From: Neoroseomonas oryzicola
GTDB taxonomy: Bacteria; Pseudomonadota; Alphaproteobacteria; Acetobacterales; Acetobacteraceae
Assembly (NCBI RefSeq): GCF_012163135.1
Contig: NZ_JAAVUP010000005.1
Location: forward strand, 62,001-126,000
Reading direction: 5' to 3'
Length of the DNA: 64,000 nucleotides
The notes beneath the pieces were generated by a model that was not told the origin of the DNA, searched no databases, and was given only the letters and a program-made list of their open reading frames with translations. Numbering within the stretch: the first letter of the stretch is position 1; each line of letters opens with the position of its first letter. Positions 1 to 7,542 of this stretch are shown here, in pieces. The position numbers and the translations under genes were made by a program.

Positions 1-170
1 TGGTCGGCGCCGCGGCGCAGGACGCCCCGCGTGAGGAAGACTGAGATGACCTACGCGATCATCGGCCGTCGCCCGGCGGCCATGCGCCGAGAGGGCGCGC
101 CCCAGGGCGGCCCGGCGCGGAGGGCCTCGCCATCGCAGCCTTCCACGTGGCACAGACGGGGGGCGTCGGC

Positions 171-539
171 ATGAAGCCGCGGGACCAGGACAGCCGCCCC
201 GGCCAGGGCGTCCTCAGCCTGCGGATCGACCTGCCCGCAGGACGCATAGGCCCGGGCAAGATCGCGTTGCTCGAGGCCATCGACCGCGAAGGATCGATCT
301 CCGCAGCGGGACGGGCACTCGGGATGAGCTACCGCCGCGCCTGGGACCTGGTCGATGCCCTGAACAAGATCCTCGGCACCTCGGCCGTCGAGGCCAGCAC
401 CGGCGGTTATCGCGGCGGCGGGGCCATGCTGACGGATGCGGGGCGGAACCTCGTGGCCGACTACAGGGCGATCGAGAAGGCCGCGCAGCGGGCCGCCGAA
501 CCGCGGTTGCTGGCGCTGGCGCGGCGGACGAACGGATAG
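171..539 (+). CDS. Single-domain ModE-like winged-helix regulator
   Basis: A 122-residue protein that matches the N-terminal DNA-binding half of the molybdate regulator ModE. The helix-turn-helix runs roughly over residues 25-65, with the LysR/ModE-type core GSISAAGRALGMSYRRAW followed by the wing containing GGYRGGGAMLTDAG. The C-terminal molybdate-binding TOBE domains of full-length ModE are absent, so if it senses molybdate it must do so with a partner; single-domain forms are common in proteobacteria. I chose the ATG at 171 over one at 147 because the homology starts after it and the 147 start has no better ribosome site. No molybdate transporter lies in the window, so a role in molybdenum or formate dehydrogenase control is inferred only from family. 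Confidence 0.75.
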   Translation: MKPRDQDSRPGQGVLSLRIDLPAGRIGPGKIALLEAIDREGSISAAGRALGMSYRRAWDLVDALNKILGTSAVEASTGGYRGGGAMLTDAGRNLVADYRAIEKAAQRAAEPRLLALARRTNG

Positions 540-986
540 TCGGGCGACGGCCCCCCTCGCCGCCCGCAACCTGGCCTTGCGTCGGCAAGATCCGGTTCAC
601 GGGGCGCGAGGGCCGACGCGATCAGCCCGCTGCGTCATCGAGGTTTCGGTCACGCGCTGGGGCTGGCGGGCTCAATCGGCTTCGCGGTGATGATCAACGC
701 ACGCGTCAGTCCTGCGACAAGCTGGCGCGACGTGCGGCCGGGATCGAGACGGATAACGATCCGGATCGGCGGCTTCATACGCGCGCACGGGGCAACGATC
801 CGGGCTCGCTCACGATCCCCAATCGTTCGGACATCCTGCATGCGCGGCCAAGGCCGGCCGCATCTGGGCTGGCTGCGCTCGTTGCCGTCGACCAGTTCGT
901 TGGTCGGATGCCGTGCCGCACGGGGCTCGGGCGCGGAACACCCAATCGGCTTCCCGCTCGATCCTATGCGGTCACGGACGGCGCTC
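540..986. other. 447-nt region without a convincing gene
   Basis: Open frames cross this stretch on both strands, but none shows a recognisable domain or a good ribosome site. It contains short dispersed repeats, such as two copies of AACGATCCGG (in 755-805) and two of CAATCGGCTTC (near 674 and 945). It could hold a degraded gene or regulatory RNA; I see no positive evidence for either. Confidence 0.5.
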
Positions 987-1253
987 TCACATCCCCAGCG
1001 CGCGCCGGTACAGGTCGAGCAGCGTCTCCTGCTCCTCCACCTCGGCCGGCTCCTGCTTGCGGATGCGGATGATCTGGCGGATCACCTTCACGTCGAAGCC
1101 GGCGGACTTCGCTTCCGCCATGATGTCCTTGATGTCGGAGGAGAGCGCCTTCTTCTCCTCCTCGAGGCGCTCCACCCGCTCGATGATCGAGCGCAGCCGG
1201 TCCGCGGCAATGCCGCCGACCTCGGTGTCGTCCTTCGTCGCAGCCTGAGACAT
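987..1253 (-). CDS. DUF2312 (UPF0335) family protein
   Basis: An 88-residue cytosolic protein that is almost entirely helical. It has a charged coiled-coil centre (RLRSIIERVERLEEEKKAL) followed by a conserved segment DIMAEAKSAGFDVKVIRQII and an acidic C-terminus. This is the typical length and pattern of the alphaproteobacterial DUF2312/UPF0335 family, whose function is unknown. The ATG at 1253 is preferred over the longer frame from 1310 because it follows an AGGTAGG-like site and removes a low-complexity Lys/Arg leader. It lies just downstream of the DUF1244 gene on the same strand. From memory, these two small genes often sit close to pyruvate kinase in alphaproteobacteria, as here. Confidence 0.85.
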   Translation of the reverse strand: MSQAATKDDTEVGGIAADRLRSIIERVERLEEEKKALSSDIKDIMAEAKSAGFDVKVIRQIIRIRKQEPAEVEEQETLLDLYRRALGM

Positions 1254-1319
1254 AGACCTACCTGTCGTCTGAAGGGACGCGGGTTTAGCCCTGGGCTTCT
1301 TCGCCATCAATCGTTCCCC

Positions 1320-1631
1320 TCAATGCCCGGGATTGGCCTTGGCGAACTTCGCCTTCTGCTCGGCGCTCGCCTCGGTCTGGTACTTCGCCTGCCATTCCTT
1401 GTAGGGCATGCCGTAGACGATCTCGCGCGCATCCGGGTCGGCAAGGCCGATGCCCTGCGCCTCGGCCGCCTCGCGATACCAGCGCGACAGGCAATTCCTG
1501 CAGAAGCCGGCCAGGTTCATCATGTCGATGTTCTGCACGTCGGTCCGCTCGCGCAGATGCTGGACCAGGCGGCGAAAGGCCGCGGCCTCGAGCTCGGTGC
1601 GCGTCGCGTCGTCCATTTCGGGAACGGCCAT
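1320..1631 (-). CDS. DUF1244 family small protein
   Basis: A 103-residue protein of the DUF1244 family. The diagnostic core is NLAGFCRNCLSRWY, containing a C-x-x-C pair that could bind metal, followed by DPDAREIVYGMPYKEWQ and a lysine/alanine-rich tail. No signal peptide or membrane segment is present. The ATG at 1631 has a GGAG site 11 nt upstream; the same frame stays open further upstream but that part is antisense to the glycerate kinase gene. It is 66 nt upstream of the DUF2312 gene on the same strand, so the two probably share a transcript. The biochemical role of the family is not established. Confidence 0.85.
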   Translation of the reverse strand: MAVPEMDDATRTELEAAAFRRLVQHLRERTDVQNIDMMNLAGFCRNCLSRWYREAAEAQGIGLADPDAREIVYGMPYKEWQAKYQTEASAEQKAKFAKANPGH

Positions 1632-1715
1632 GGTGCGGGTCTCCTCGTCCTGCCGACCTAGATGGCCCATCCGCGCCGCCTTCGCCATACTGGCGGCAGG
1701 GGAGAAGTTATCCAC

Positions 1716-2996
1716 ATGGCCTTCGACGACGCCGCGGCACGGGCCGCGCTCCGCCGCCTCTTCGACGCCGCCGTCGCGGCGGCCGATCCGCGCGTCGTGC
1801 TCGCGCGTCACCTGCCGGAAAGGCCGTCGGGTCGCGTGCTGGTCCTCGGCGCGGGGAAGTCGGCGGCGGTGATGGCGGCGGCCGTCGAAGCGGCCTGGCC
1901 CGATGCGGATCTCTCGGGCCTGGTGGTCACGCGCTACGGCCATGGCCATGCCACCACGCGCATCGAGGTCGCCGAAGCCTCCCACCCCGTGCCGGACGAG
2001 GCCGGCGCGCGCGCGGCGCAACGGATGCTCGACCTCGCCGCCGCGGCGGGGCCGCAGGACCTGGTGCTGTTCCTCGTCTCGGGCGGCGGGTCATCGCTGA
2101 CGACGCTGCCGGCGCCGGGGCTGTCGCTGCCGGACCTCATCGCAGTGAACAAGGCGCTGCTCGCCTCCGGTGCCACGATCCACGAGATGAACTGCATCCG
2201 GCGGCATCTCTCGGCCTTCTCGGGCGGACGGCTCGCGGCGGCAGCGCATCCGGCGCGGGTGGTCACGCTCGCGATCTCGGACGTGCCGGGGGACGACCCG
2301 ACGGTGATCGCCTCGGGGCCGACCGTGCCGGATCCCTCCACTTTCGCCGAGGCACGCGCCCTCGTCGCGCATTACCGCATGGCGCTGCCGGCGGCGGTGA
2401 CGGCGCATCTCGCGGCGGGGGCGGAGGAAAGCCCGAAGCCCGGCGACCCGCGCCTCGGCACGCCGGACTACCGCTTCATCGCGACGCCGCAGATGGCGCT
2501 CGAGGCTGCCGCGGCGGCCGCGCGCACCCTGGGGTTGGCGCCGTTGATCCTCGGCGACGCGCTGGAAGGCGAGGCGCGCGAAGTCGGCACCGTCCTCGCC
2601 GGCATCGCGCTGTCGGCGCGCACCCACGGCCATCCCCTGCCCGCCCCTTGCGTGCTGCTGTCGGGCGGCGAGACCACCGTGACGATCCGCGCCGAGACGC
2701 CCGGACGCGGCGGCCGCAACGGCGAATGCCTGCTGGGCTGCACGCTGGGCCTCGCGGGCGCAGCGGGCGTCTGGGCGCTGATGGGCGACACCGACGGCAT
2801 CGACGGGTCGGAAGAAAATGCGGGCGCGATCGCCGCGCCGGACACGCTCGCGCGGGCGCGCGCGGCGGGTCTCGACCCCCGGGCGCTGCTGTCGGGCCAT
2901 GACAGCCACCGGCTGTTCTCCGCGCTCGGCGACCTGGTGACGACCGGTCCGACCCTGACGAACGTAAACGACTTCCGGGCGATCCTGGTGGCCTGA
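1716..2996 (+). CDS. Glycerate 2-kinase (MOFRL family)
   Basis: A 426-residue kinase that phosphorylates D-glycerate to 2-phosphoglycerate with ATP, at the end of glyoxylate, tartrate and hydroxypyruvate degradation. Sequence signs are VLVLGAGKSA near the N-terminus, the glycine-rich LVSGGGSSL loop, the SDVPGDDPTVIASGPT segment, and the C-terminal MOFRL domain with GGRNGE and TDGIDGSEENAGA. The family is also called GckA or TtuD. The ATG at 1716 is chosen because the conserved N-terminal helix begins there; an AGGGGAG site lies about 14 nt upstream. The next gene, 92 nt downstream on the same strand, is a pyruvate kinase, the same order as ttuD-ttuE of Agrobacterium tartrate operons, which fits conversion of glycerate to pyruvate. 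Confidence 0.9.
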   Translation: MAFDDAAARAALRRLFDAAVAAADPRVVLARHLPERPSGRVLVLGAGKSAAVMAAAVEAAWPDADLSGLVVTRYGHGHATTRIEVAEASHPVPDEAGARAAQRMLDLAAAAGPQDLVLFLVSGGGSSLTTLPAPGLSLPDLIAVNKALLASGATIHEMNCIRRHLSAFSGGRLAAAAHPARVVTLAISDVPGDDPTVIASGPTVPDPSTFAEARALVAHYRMALPAAVTAHLAAGAEESPKPGDPRLGTPDYRFIATPQMALEAAAAAARTLGLAPLILGDALEGEAREVGTVLAGIALSARTHGHPLPAPCVLLSGGETTVTIRAETPGRGGRNGECLLGCTLGLAGAAGVWALMGDTDGIDGSEENAGAIAAPDTLARARAAGLDPRALLSGHDSHRLFSALGDLVTTGPTLTNVNDFRAILVA

Positions 2997-3020
2997 GGGA
3001 TAAGGGCGCGTAAGGGCGCG

Positions 3021-3091
3021 CGATCTTACTTAAATTAAGAATCGGATTTGTCATTCGCCGCCTGGCTTACTCATGCTAAGAAATTGGCATG
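3021..3091 (+). promoter_or_regulatory. Palindrome cluster before and over the pyruvate kinase start
   Basis: The short gap before the HTH-pyruvate kinase gene is markedly AT-richer than its surroundings and holds several inverted repeats. These are CTTAA-A-TTAAG at 3029-3039, CTTA/TAAG arms at 3066-3069 and 3077-3080, and CATGC-N10-GCATG at 3072-3091, the last overlapping the ATG at 3089. A TTGTCA hexamer at 3048 could be a -35 element, but no convincing -10 follows. Just upstream, TAAGGGCGCG is repeated in tandem (3001-3020). The arrangement is compatible with an operator bound by the gene's own HTH domain; that is inference. Confidence 0.45.
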
Positions 3092-4741
3092 CGAGACCCA
3101 GCCCTCGAAGACCTCTTCGCCCGCCGCGGCGCCATCACCCGGATCGCGACCGAGCTCGGCATCTCGACCGCCGCCGTGTCGCAATGGAAGCGGGTGCCGG
3201 ACGACCGGGTGGTGGACGTGGCCCGGATCCTCGGCGTCGCGCCGACCGCCATCCGCCCGGACCTCACCGCCCCGCCGGCGCCGCGCGCCGATGCCCCGGC
3301 CGTCCGCATGGCCCCCCGGCCGGTGTTGCGCCGCCGCCGGCGGACCAAGATCATCGCGACCCTCGGACCGGCCTCCTCCAGCCTCGAGGTGATCGAGCGA
3401 CTGCATCGCGCCGGCGCCGACGTGTTCCGGCTTAACTTTTCCCATGGCAGCCACGAGGACCACGCCGCCCGCATCGCCACGATCCGGGAGGTCGAGCGCC
3501 GCGTCGGCCGCCCGATCGGCATCCTCGCCGACGTGCAGGGCCCGAAGCTCCGGGTCGGGAAGTTCCAGGCCGGGCGGGTGCAACTGCAGACCGGTCAGCC
3601 CTTCCGGCTCGACCTCAATCCGACGCCCGGCGACGTGCGCCGGGTGAACCTGCCGCACACCGAGATCATCCAGGCGGCGCAGATCGGCACGACTCTGCTG
3701 CTCGACGACGGCAAGCTGCGGCTGCGCGTCGTCCGCGCGCGCCCCGACCACCTCGAGACCGAAGTGGTCGTCGGCGGCCCGCTGTCCGACCGCAAGGGCG
3801 TCAACGTGCCGGACGTGATCCTGCCGATCCCCGCCCTGACCGAGAAAGACCGCGCCGATCTCGACTTCGTCCTTCCGCTCGGCATCGAATACATCGGCCT
3901 GTCCTTCGTGCAGCGCGCCGAGGACGTCGCCGAGACCAAGCGCATCGCCGATGGCCGCGCCTGGGTGATGGTGAAGATGGAGAAGCCGCAGGCGGTCGAG
4001 AACCTCGACGCCATCCTGGAACTGACCGATTGCGTGATGGTGGCGCGCGGCGACCTCGGCGTCGAATTGCCGCCCGAGGAAGTGCCGCTGGTGCAGAAGC
4101 GCATCGTCCGCGCGGCACGCGCGCTCGGCAAGCCGGTCGTCGTCGCGACGCAGATGTTGGAATCGATGATCACCGCGCCCTCCCCCACGCGGGCCGAGGT
4201 CAGCGACGTCGGCACGGCGGTCTTCGACGGGGCGGATGCGGTGATGCTCTCGGCCGAGACGGCCGCGGGCCAGTATCCTTACGAAGCGGTCAACATGATG
4301 GACCGCATCGTCGCCCGCGTGGAGCAGGACCCGGATTGGCGGCGCATCACCGACGCCTCCCGGCCCCCGCCCGAGAAGACGAGCGCGGGCGCGATCTCCA
4401 CCGCCGCCCGCCAGGTGGCCGAGACGATCGATGCGGAGGTCATCGCGACCTTCTCCTCCACCGGGTCGACGACGCTGCGTGTGGCGCGGGAGCGGCCGAA
4501 CTGCCCGATCCTCGGCCTGACCGCGAGCGGCCAGACCGCGCGGCGCATGGCGGTGGTCTGGGGCGTGCACCCGCTCGAGGTGAACGAGATCCACTCCATG
4601 ACCGAGATGGTCGCCCGCGCCGTGCGGGCCGCGCAGCACGAAGGCTTCGCCAAGAACGGCGACGAGGTGGTGGTCACCGCAGGCGTGCCCTTCGGCACGC
4701 CGGGGACGACGAATGCGCTGCGGGTGGCGGTGGTGCGGTAG
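3089..4741 (+). CDS. Pyruvate kinase with N-terminal YdaS/Cro-type HTH domain
   Basis: A 550-residue protein in one frame. Residues 8-58 form a Cro/YdaS antitoxin-like helix-turn-helix: GAITRIATELGISTAAVSQW, then a second half ending in the typical RPDL. A proline/alanine linker (59-80) leads to a complete pyruvate kinase of normal length (about 470 residues). It has FRLNFSHGSH (113-122), the catalytic lysine in KMEKP (296-300), GDLGVELP (321-328), QMLESM and TRAEVSDV (355-374) and SAETAAGQYP. It converts phosphoenolpyruvate and ADP to pyruvate and ATP. The only other candidate start, ATG 3308, has no ribosome site and would leave the HTH as an untranslated open frame, so the fusion appears real. 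It follows the glycerate kinase gene and resembles TtuE in context. A possible DNA-binding or autoregulatory role is inference. Confidence 0.88.
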   Translation: MRDPALEDLFARRGAITRIATELGISTAAVSQWKRVPDDRVVDVARILGVAPTAIRPDLTAPPAPRADAPAVRMAPRPVLRRRRRTKIIATLGPASSSLEVIERLHRAGADVFRLNFSHGSHEDHAARIATIREVERRVGRPIGILADVQGPKLRVGKFQAGRVQLQTGQPFRLDLNPTPGDVRRVNLPHTEIIQAAQIGTTLLLDDGKLRLRVVRARPDHLETEVVVGGPLSDRKGVNVPDVILPIPALTEKDRADLDFVLPLGIEYIGLSFVQRAEDVAETKRIADGRAWVMVKMEKPQAVENLDAILELTDCVMVARGDLGVELPPEEVPLVQKRIVRAARALGKPVVVATQMLESMITAPSPTRAEVSDVGTAVFDGADAVMLSAETAAGQYPYEAVNMMDRIVARVEQDPDWRRITDASRPPPEKTSAGAISTAARQVAETIDAEVIATFSSTGSTTLRVARERPNCPILGLTASGQTARRMAVVWGVHPLEVNEIHSMTEMVARAVRAAQHEGFAKNGDEVVVTAGVPFGTPGTTNALRVAVVR

Positions 4742-4755
4742 CCCCCCCACGGGCG

Positions 4756-5709
4756 TCAGGCCATCTCGGCCACCAGGTTCGCCGGCGCCCGCCCCGCGAA
4801 GAAGTCTTCAAGCGCGTCGAGCATGACCTGCGCCTGCGCCCGCTGCGCCGAAAGCGTGAAGGCCGCCATGTGCGGCGTCAGCACCGCGTTCGGCAGGGCG
4901 CGCAGGCGTTCGGGCACATGCGGTTCGTGCTCGAAGACGTCGAGGCCCGCGGCCGCGATCACCCCGTGTTCCAGCGCCTCGGTCAGCGCCGCTTCGTCCA
5001 CCACCAGCCCGCGCGCGACGTTCACCAGCACGCCGTGCTTACCGAGCGCCGCGAGCACCTCGCGGTCGACGGCATGGCGGTTCGCCGCCGTCGCGCGCAC
5101 CGCGACCACCAGCACGTCGCACCATTCGGCGAGGCCGCGCAGCGTCGGGTGGTAACCGTAGGCGATGCCCTCCCGCGGGGACCGTCCGTGGTAGCCGACC
5201 TCCATCTCGAAGGCGGCGGCCCGCGTCGCGACGCGCATGCCGATGGCGCCGAGGCCGTAGATGCCCATCCGCTGCCCGGCCAGGCCCGGCACCAGCGGCA
5301 TGCGCTCCGCCTTGCGGTTCGGCCATTCCCCGGCGCGCAGCATCCGCTCGCCCTTGGTCATGTCGCGCGAAGCGGCGATGACGAGGCCCATGGCGAATTC
5401 CGCCACGCTCGTCGCATTCGCATCCTTCGCATGCGTCACCTGGATGCCCCGCGCCTTCGCCGCGGCGAGGTCCACGCCCTCATACCCCGTGCCGTAGCAG
5501 GCGATCAGGCCGAGATCGGGCAGCGCATCCATCAGCGCCGCATCGGTGCGGTGGCCGCCGATGGTGATCAGCGCGCGGGCGTGGCGCGCCTCGGGCGGGA
5601 CGGTTTCCGGCCGCACGCCGCCGACGGGTCCGTGGACCTCGTAGAGCGCCTCGAGCCGGCCGCGCATGCGCGCGGAGACTCCGAAGGCGAGAAGGATCGG
5701 CTGAGGCAT
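4756..5709 (-). CDS. D-2-hydroxyacid dehydrogenase (glyoxylate/hydroxypyruvate reductase-like)
   Basis: A 317-residue NAD(P)-dependent oxidoreductase of the D-isomer-specific 2-hydroxyacid dehydrogenase family. The Rossmann motif GLGAIG is at 152-157. The catalytic triad is visible as Arg233 in NVARG, Glu262 in EHEP and His280 in LTPHMAAFT. The N-terminal catalytic domain contains ACYGTGYEGVD. Family members of this type reduce glyoxylate or hydroxypyruvate, which fits the neighbouring glycerate kinase and glycolate oxidase genes, but the substrate cannot be fixed from sequence. The ATG at 5709 gives the usual family length. It is convergent with the pyruvate kinase gene, with only 14 nt between the stops. 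Confidence 0.88.
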   Translation of the reverse strand: MPQPILLAFGVSARMRGRLEALYEVHGPVGGVRPETVPPEARHARALITIGGHRTDAALMDALPDLGLIACYGTGYEGVDLAAAKARGIQVTHAKDANATSVAEFAMGLVIAASRDMTKGERMLRAGEWPNRKAERMPLVPGLAGQRMGIYGLGAIGMRVATRAAAFEMEVGYHGRSPREGIAYGYHPTLRGLAEWCDVLVVAVRATAANRHAVDREVLAALGKHGVLVNVARGLVVDEAALTEALEHGVIAAAGLDVFEHEPHVPERLRALPNAVLTPHMAAFTLSAQRAQAQVMLDALEDFFAGRAPANLVAEMA

Positions 5710-5786
5710 CGTGGCGGCTCCGGGCGCTGCGGGCGGCCAGTCTTCGCGGCCGCGATATTGCAGCGCAGCACGCCACGGCTGCGGGC

Positions 5787-6863
5787 TCAACCCCGCGCGC
5801 GGCCCGCCTTCTCGCCCGCGAGCAGCACGCGCTTGCGCTCCACCCCCCAGCGATAGCCGGTCAGGTCGCCATCCTTGCCCACCACGCGATGGCAGGGCAC
5901 GGCGAGCGACACCTTGTTCTGCGCGCAGGCCCGCGCGACGGCGCGCGTCGCCCGCGGCTCGCCGATCTCGGCGGCGAGGCCGGAATAGGTCCGGGTCTCG
6001 CCCAGCGGGATCGCCCGCAGCGCGTCCCACACCCGTTTCTGGAATGCCGTGCCGCGCAGGTCGAGCGGCAGGTCCAGCGCCGCCCGCGGCTCGGCGACGA
6101 AGGCGACGACGCTGCGGATGATGTCCGCGAGGTCCTCGGGCGCATCGACGACCCGCGCCTTGGGGAAGCGCTGCATGACGTCGCCGCGCAGGCCGGCCTC
6201 GTCCTCCCCGAAGCCGATGAAGCAGACGCCCTTGTCGGTCGCGCCCACCATCAGCGGACCGAGGGCGCTGTCGGCGAGTGCGACGCGGATCAACTCGCCC
6301 GCCCCACCGCGCCGCGCGGCACCCGGCGTCATCCCAAGGGTGCGCGTCGTGTCCTCGTAGACGCGGCTCTCGCTGCCGAAGCCGGCCTCCGCGACCGCAT
6401 CCGCGACCCGCGCGCCCGAGGCGAGCGCCGCCGACAGCCGGCGCGCCCTCACGCTCTCGGCGTAGGAACGCGGGGTGACGCCGACGATCTCGCGGAACAG
6501 CCGCAGGAAATGGTGCCGCGCATAGCCCGCGCGATCGGCGAGCGTCGCCAATGACGGGATCGTCTCGCTCTGCTCGATCAGGTCGCAGGCCGCGCGGATC
6601 GCCGCGGCATGGATGCCGGCGCGCTCGCCCTTGGGGTCGCAGCGCTTGCAGGCCCGGAACCCGGCAGCCTCGGCGGTGCCGACATCGGCAAAGAACCGGG
6701 TGTTCCGTCGCAACGGCGGGCGGGAGGGGCAGCCAGGCCGGCAGAACACCCCCTGCGTCGTGACCGCGTAGAGGAACGGCCCGCAGCCCGGCTTCGGGTC
6801 GCGGGCAAGGACGGCGGCCCAGCGGGCGGCGTCGGGATCGGCGGGCGGAAGGGCGTCGGGCAT
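5787..6863 (-). CDS. ada: Ada: methylphosphotriester / O6-methylguanine DNA methyltransferase and regulator
   Basis: A 358-residue adaptive-response protein with all three Ada parts. The N-terminal zinc domain has cysteines 41, 45, 72 and 75 (FCRPGCPSR and CKRCDP), of which the first accepts methyl groups from DNA phosphotriesters. An AraC-type helix-turn-helix follows (about 85-185, LATLADRAGYARHHFLRLF). The C-terminal O6-methylguanine methyltransferase has the active-site VPCHRVVG with Cys324. The start at 6863 is set by a GGAGGAG site six bases upstream; a longer frame from 6878 is disfavoured. In known systems methylated Ada activates its own gene and other alkylation-repair genes. No alkB or alkA lies beside it here. 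Confidence 0.93.
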   Translation of the reverse strand: MPDALPPADPDAARWAAVLARDPKPGCGPFLYAVTTQGVFCRPGCPSRPPLRRNTRFFADVGTAEAAGFRACKRCDPKGERAGIHAAAIRAACDLIEQSETIPSLATLADRAGYARHHFLRLFREIVGVTPRSYAESVRARRLSAALASGARVADAVAEAGFGSESRVYEDTTRTLGMTPGAARRGGAGELIRVALADSALGPLMVGATDKGVCFIGFGEDEAGLRGDVMQRFPKARVVDAPEDLADIIRSVVAFVAEPRAALDLPLDLRGTAFQKRVWDALRAIPLGETRTYSGLAAEIGEPRATRAVARACAQNKVSLAVPCHRVVGKDGDLTGYRWGVERKRVLLAGEKAGRARG

Positions 6864-6919
6864 CGCTCCTCCTCCCATATGGGGCGCCGGGCAGCCATCC
6901 GCCCGTTGCGCCGGAGCAC

Positions 6920-7495
6920 TCAGGTGGCGTCGCCCTCGGCCTTGCGGCGCAGTTCGCGCAGGCGCTGATCGCCGCCCGGCAGGCGAGGGTAGAGCGCCAT
7001 CGCGGCTTCCAGGCTGCGCAGCGCCGCACGGGCGTCGCCGCGCTCCTCCTGCAGGATCGACAGGGTCATCAGCGCACCGAAATGCCGGGGCTCGAGGCGC
7101 AGCGCCTCCTGCAGGTCGCGCGCGGCAGCCGTAGCGTCGCCCAGCGCCGCATAGGCCTGGGCGCGCTGGTGCCAGGCCTCGGCCGAGGTCGGGGAGAGGA
7201 TGATGGCGGCGTCGAAATCCTCGAGCGCCTCGTCATTGGTGCGCGCGGCCAGGTTGCGCGCGCCCCGGCGCAGCAGCAGGACCGCGGCGGGCGAGGCCTG
7301 CGCGACCCAGGCGGCGCGGATGCGGGACTCGACCATGGCGGCCGAGGCCTCGTCGGGGGCGGCCTTCAGCGCCTCGAACAGCGTGTCGAGGTCGGGGCGT
7401 GCGGCGTCCGCCCCGCGGCCGGCGGCCGGTCGCTGCTGCGCCAGCGCGAGGCCGGGAGCGGTCAGCAGGACCAGGAGGACAAGGACGGCGCGCAT
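6920..7495 (-). CDS. Exported TPR-repeat protein
   Basis: A 191-residue protein starting with a clear signal peptide (MRAVLVLLVLLTAPGLALAQ, likely cleaved after ALA). After a short linker, residues about 80-175 contain tandem tetratricopeptide repeats, recognisable by DEALEDFDAAIILSPTSAEA, AAARDLQEALRLEP and ARAALRSLEAAMALYP. It is therefore probably a periplasmic scaffold for protein contacts. Its partner is unknown. It lies 47 nt downstream of the glycolate oxidase subunit gene on the same strand and may share its transcript. Confidence 0.8.
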   Translation of the reverse strand: MRAVLVLLVLLTAPGLALAQQRPAAGRGADAARPDLDTLFEALKAAPDEASAAMVESRIRAAWVAQASPAAVLLLRRGARNLAARTNDEALEDFDAAIILSPTSAEAWHQRAQAYAALGDATAAARDLQEALRLEPRHFGALMTLSILQEERGDARAALRSLEAAMALYPRLPGGDQRLRELRRKAEGDAT

Positions 7496-7542
7496 GGCGC
7501 CATGGTCCCCCCGGCGGGGGCGGCGGGGCAAGTGCCGCGTGA

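Noticed and set aside
3-44. Open frame ending at a TGA at 42-44, possibly the end of an upstream gene (tail DAPREED)
   Set aside because: Only 13 codons are visible and nothing identifies them; too little to annotate.
687-1661. 324-codon plus-strand open frame
   Set aside because: Antisense to the DUF2312 and DUF1244 genes, with no domain and no ribosome site; typical GC-rich shadow frame.
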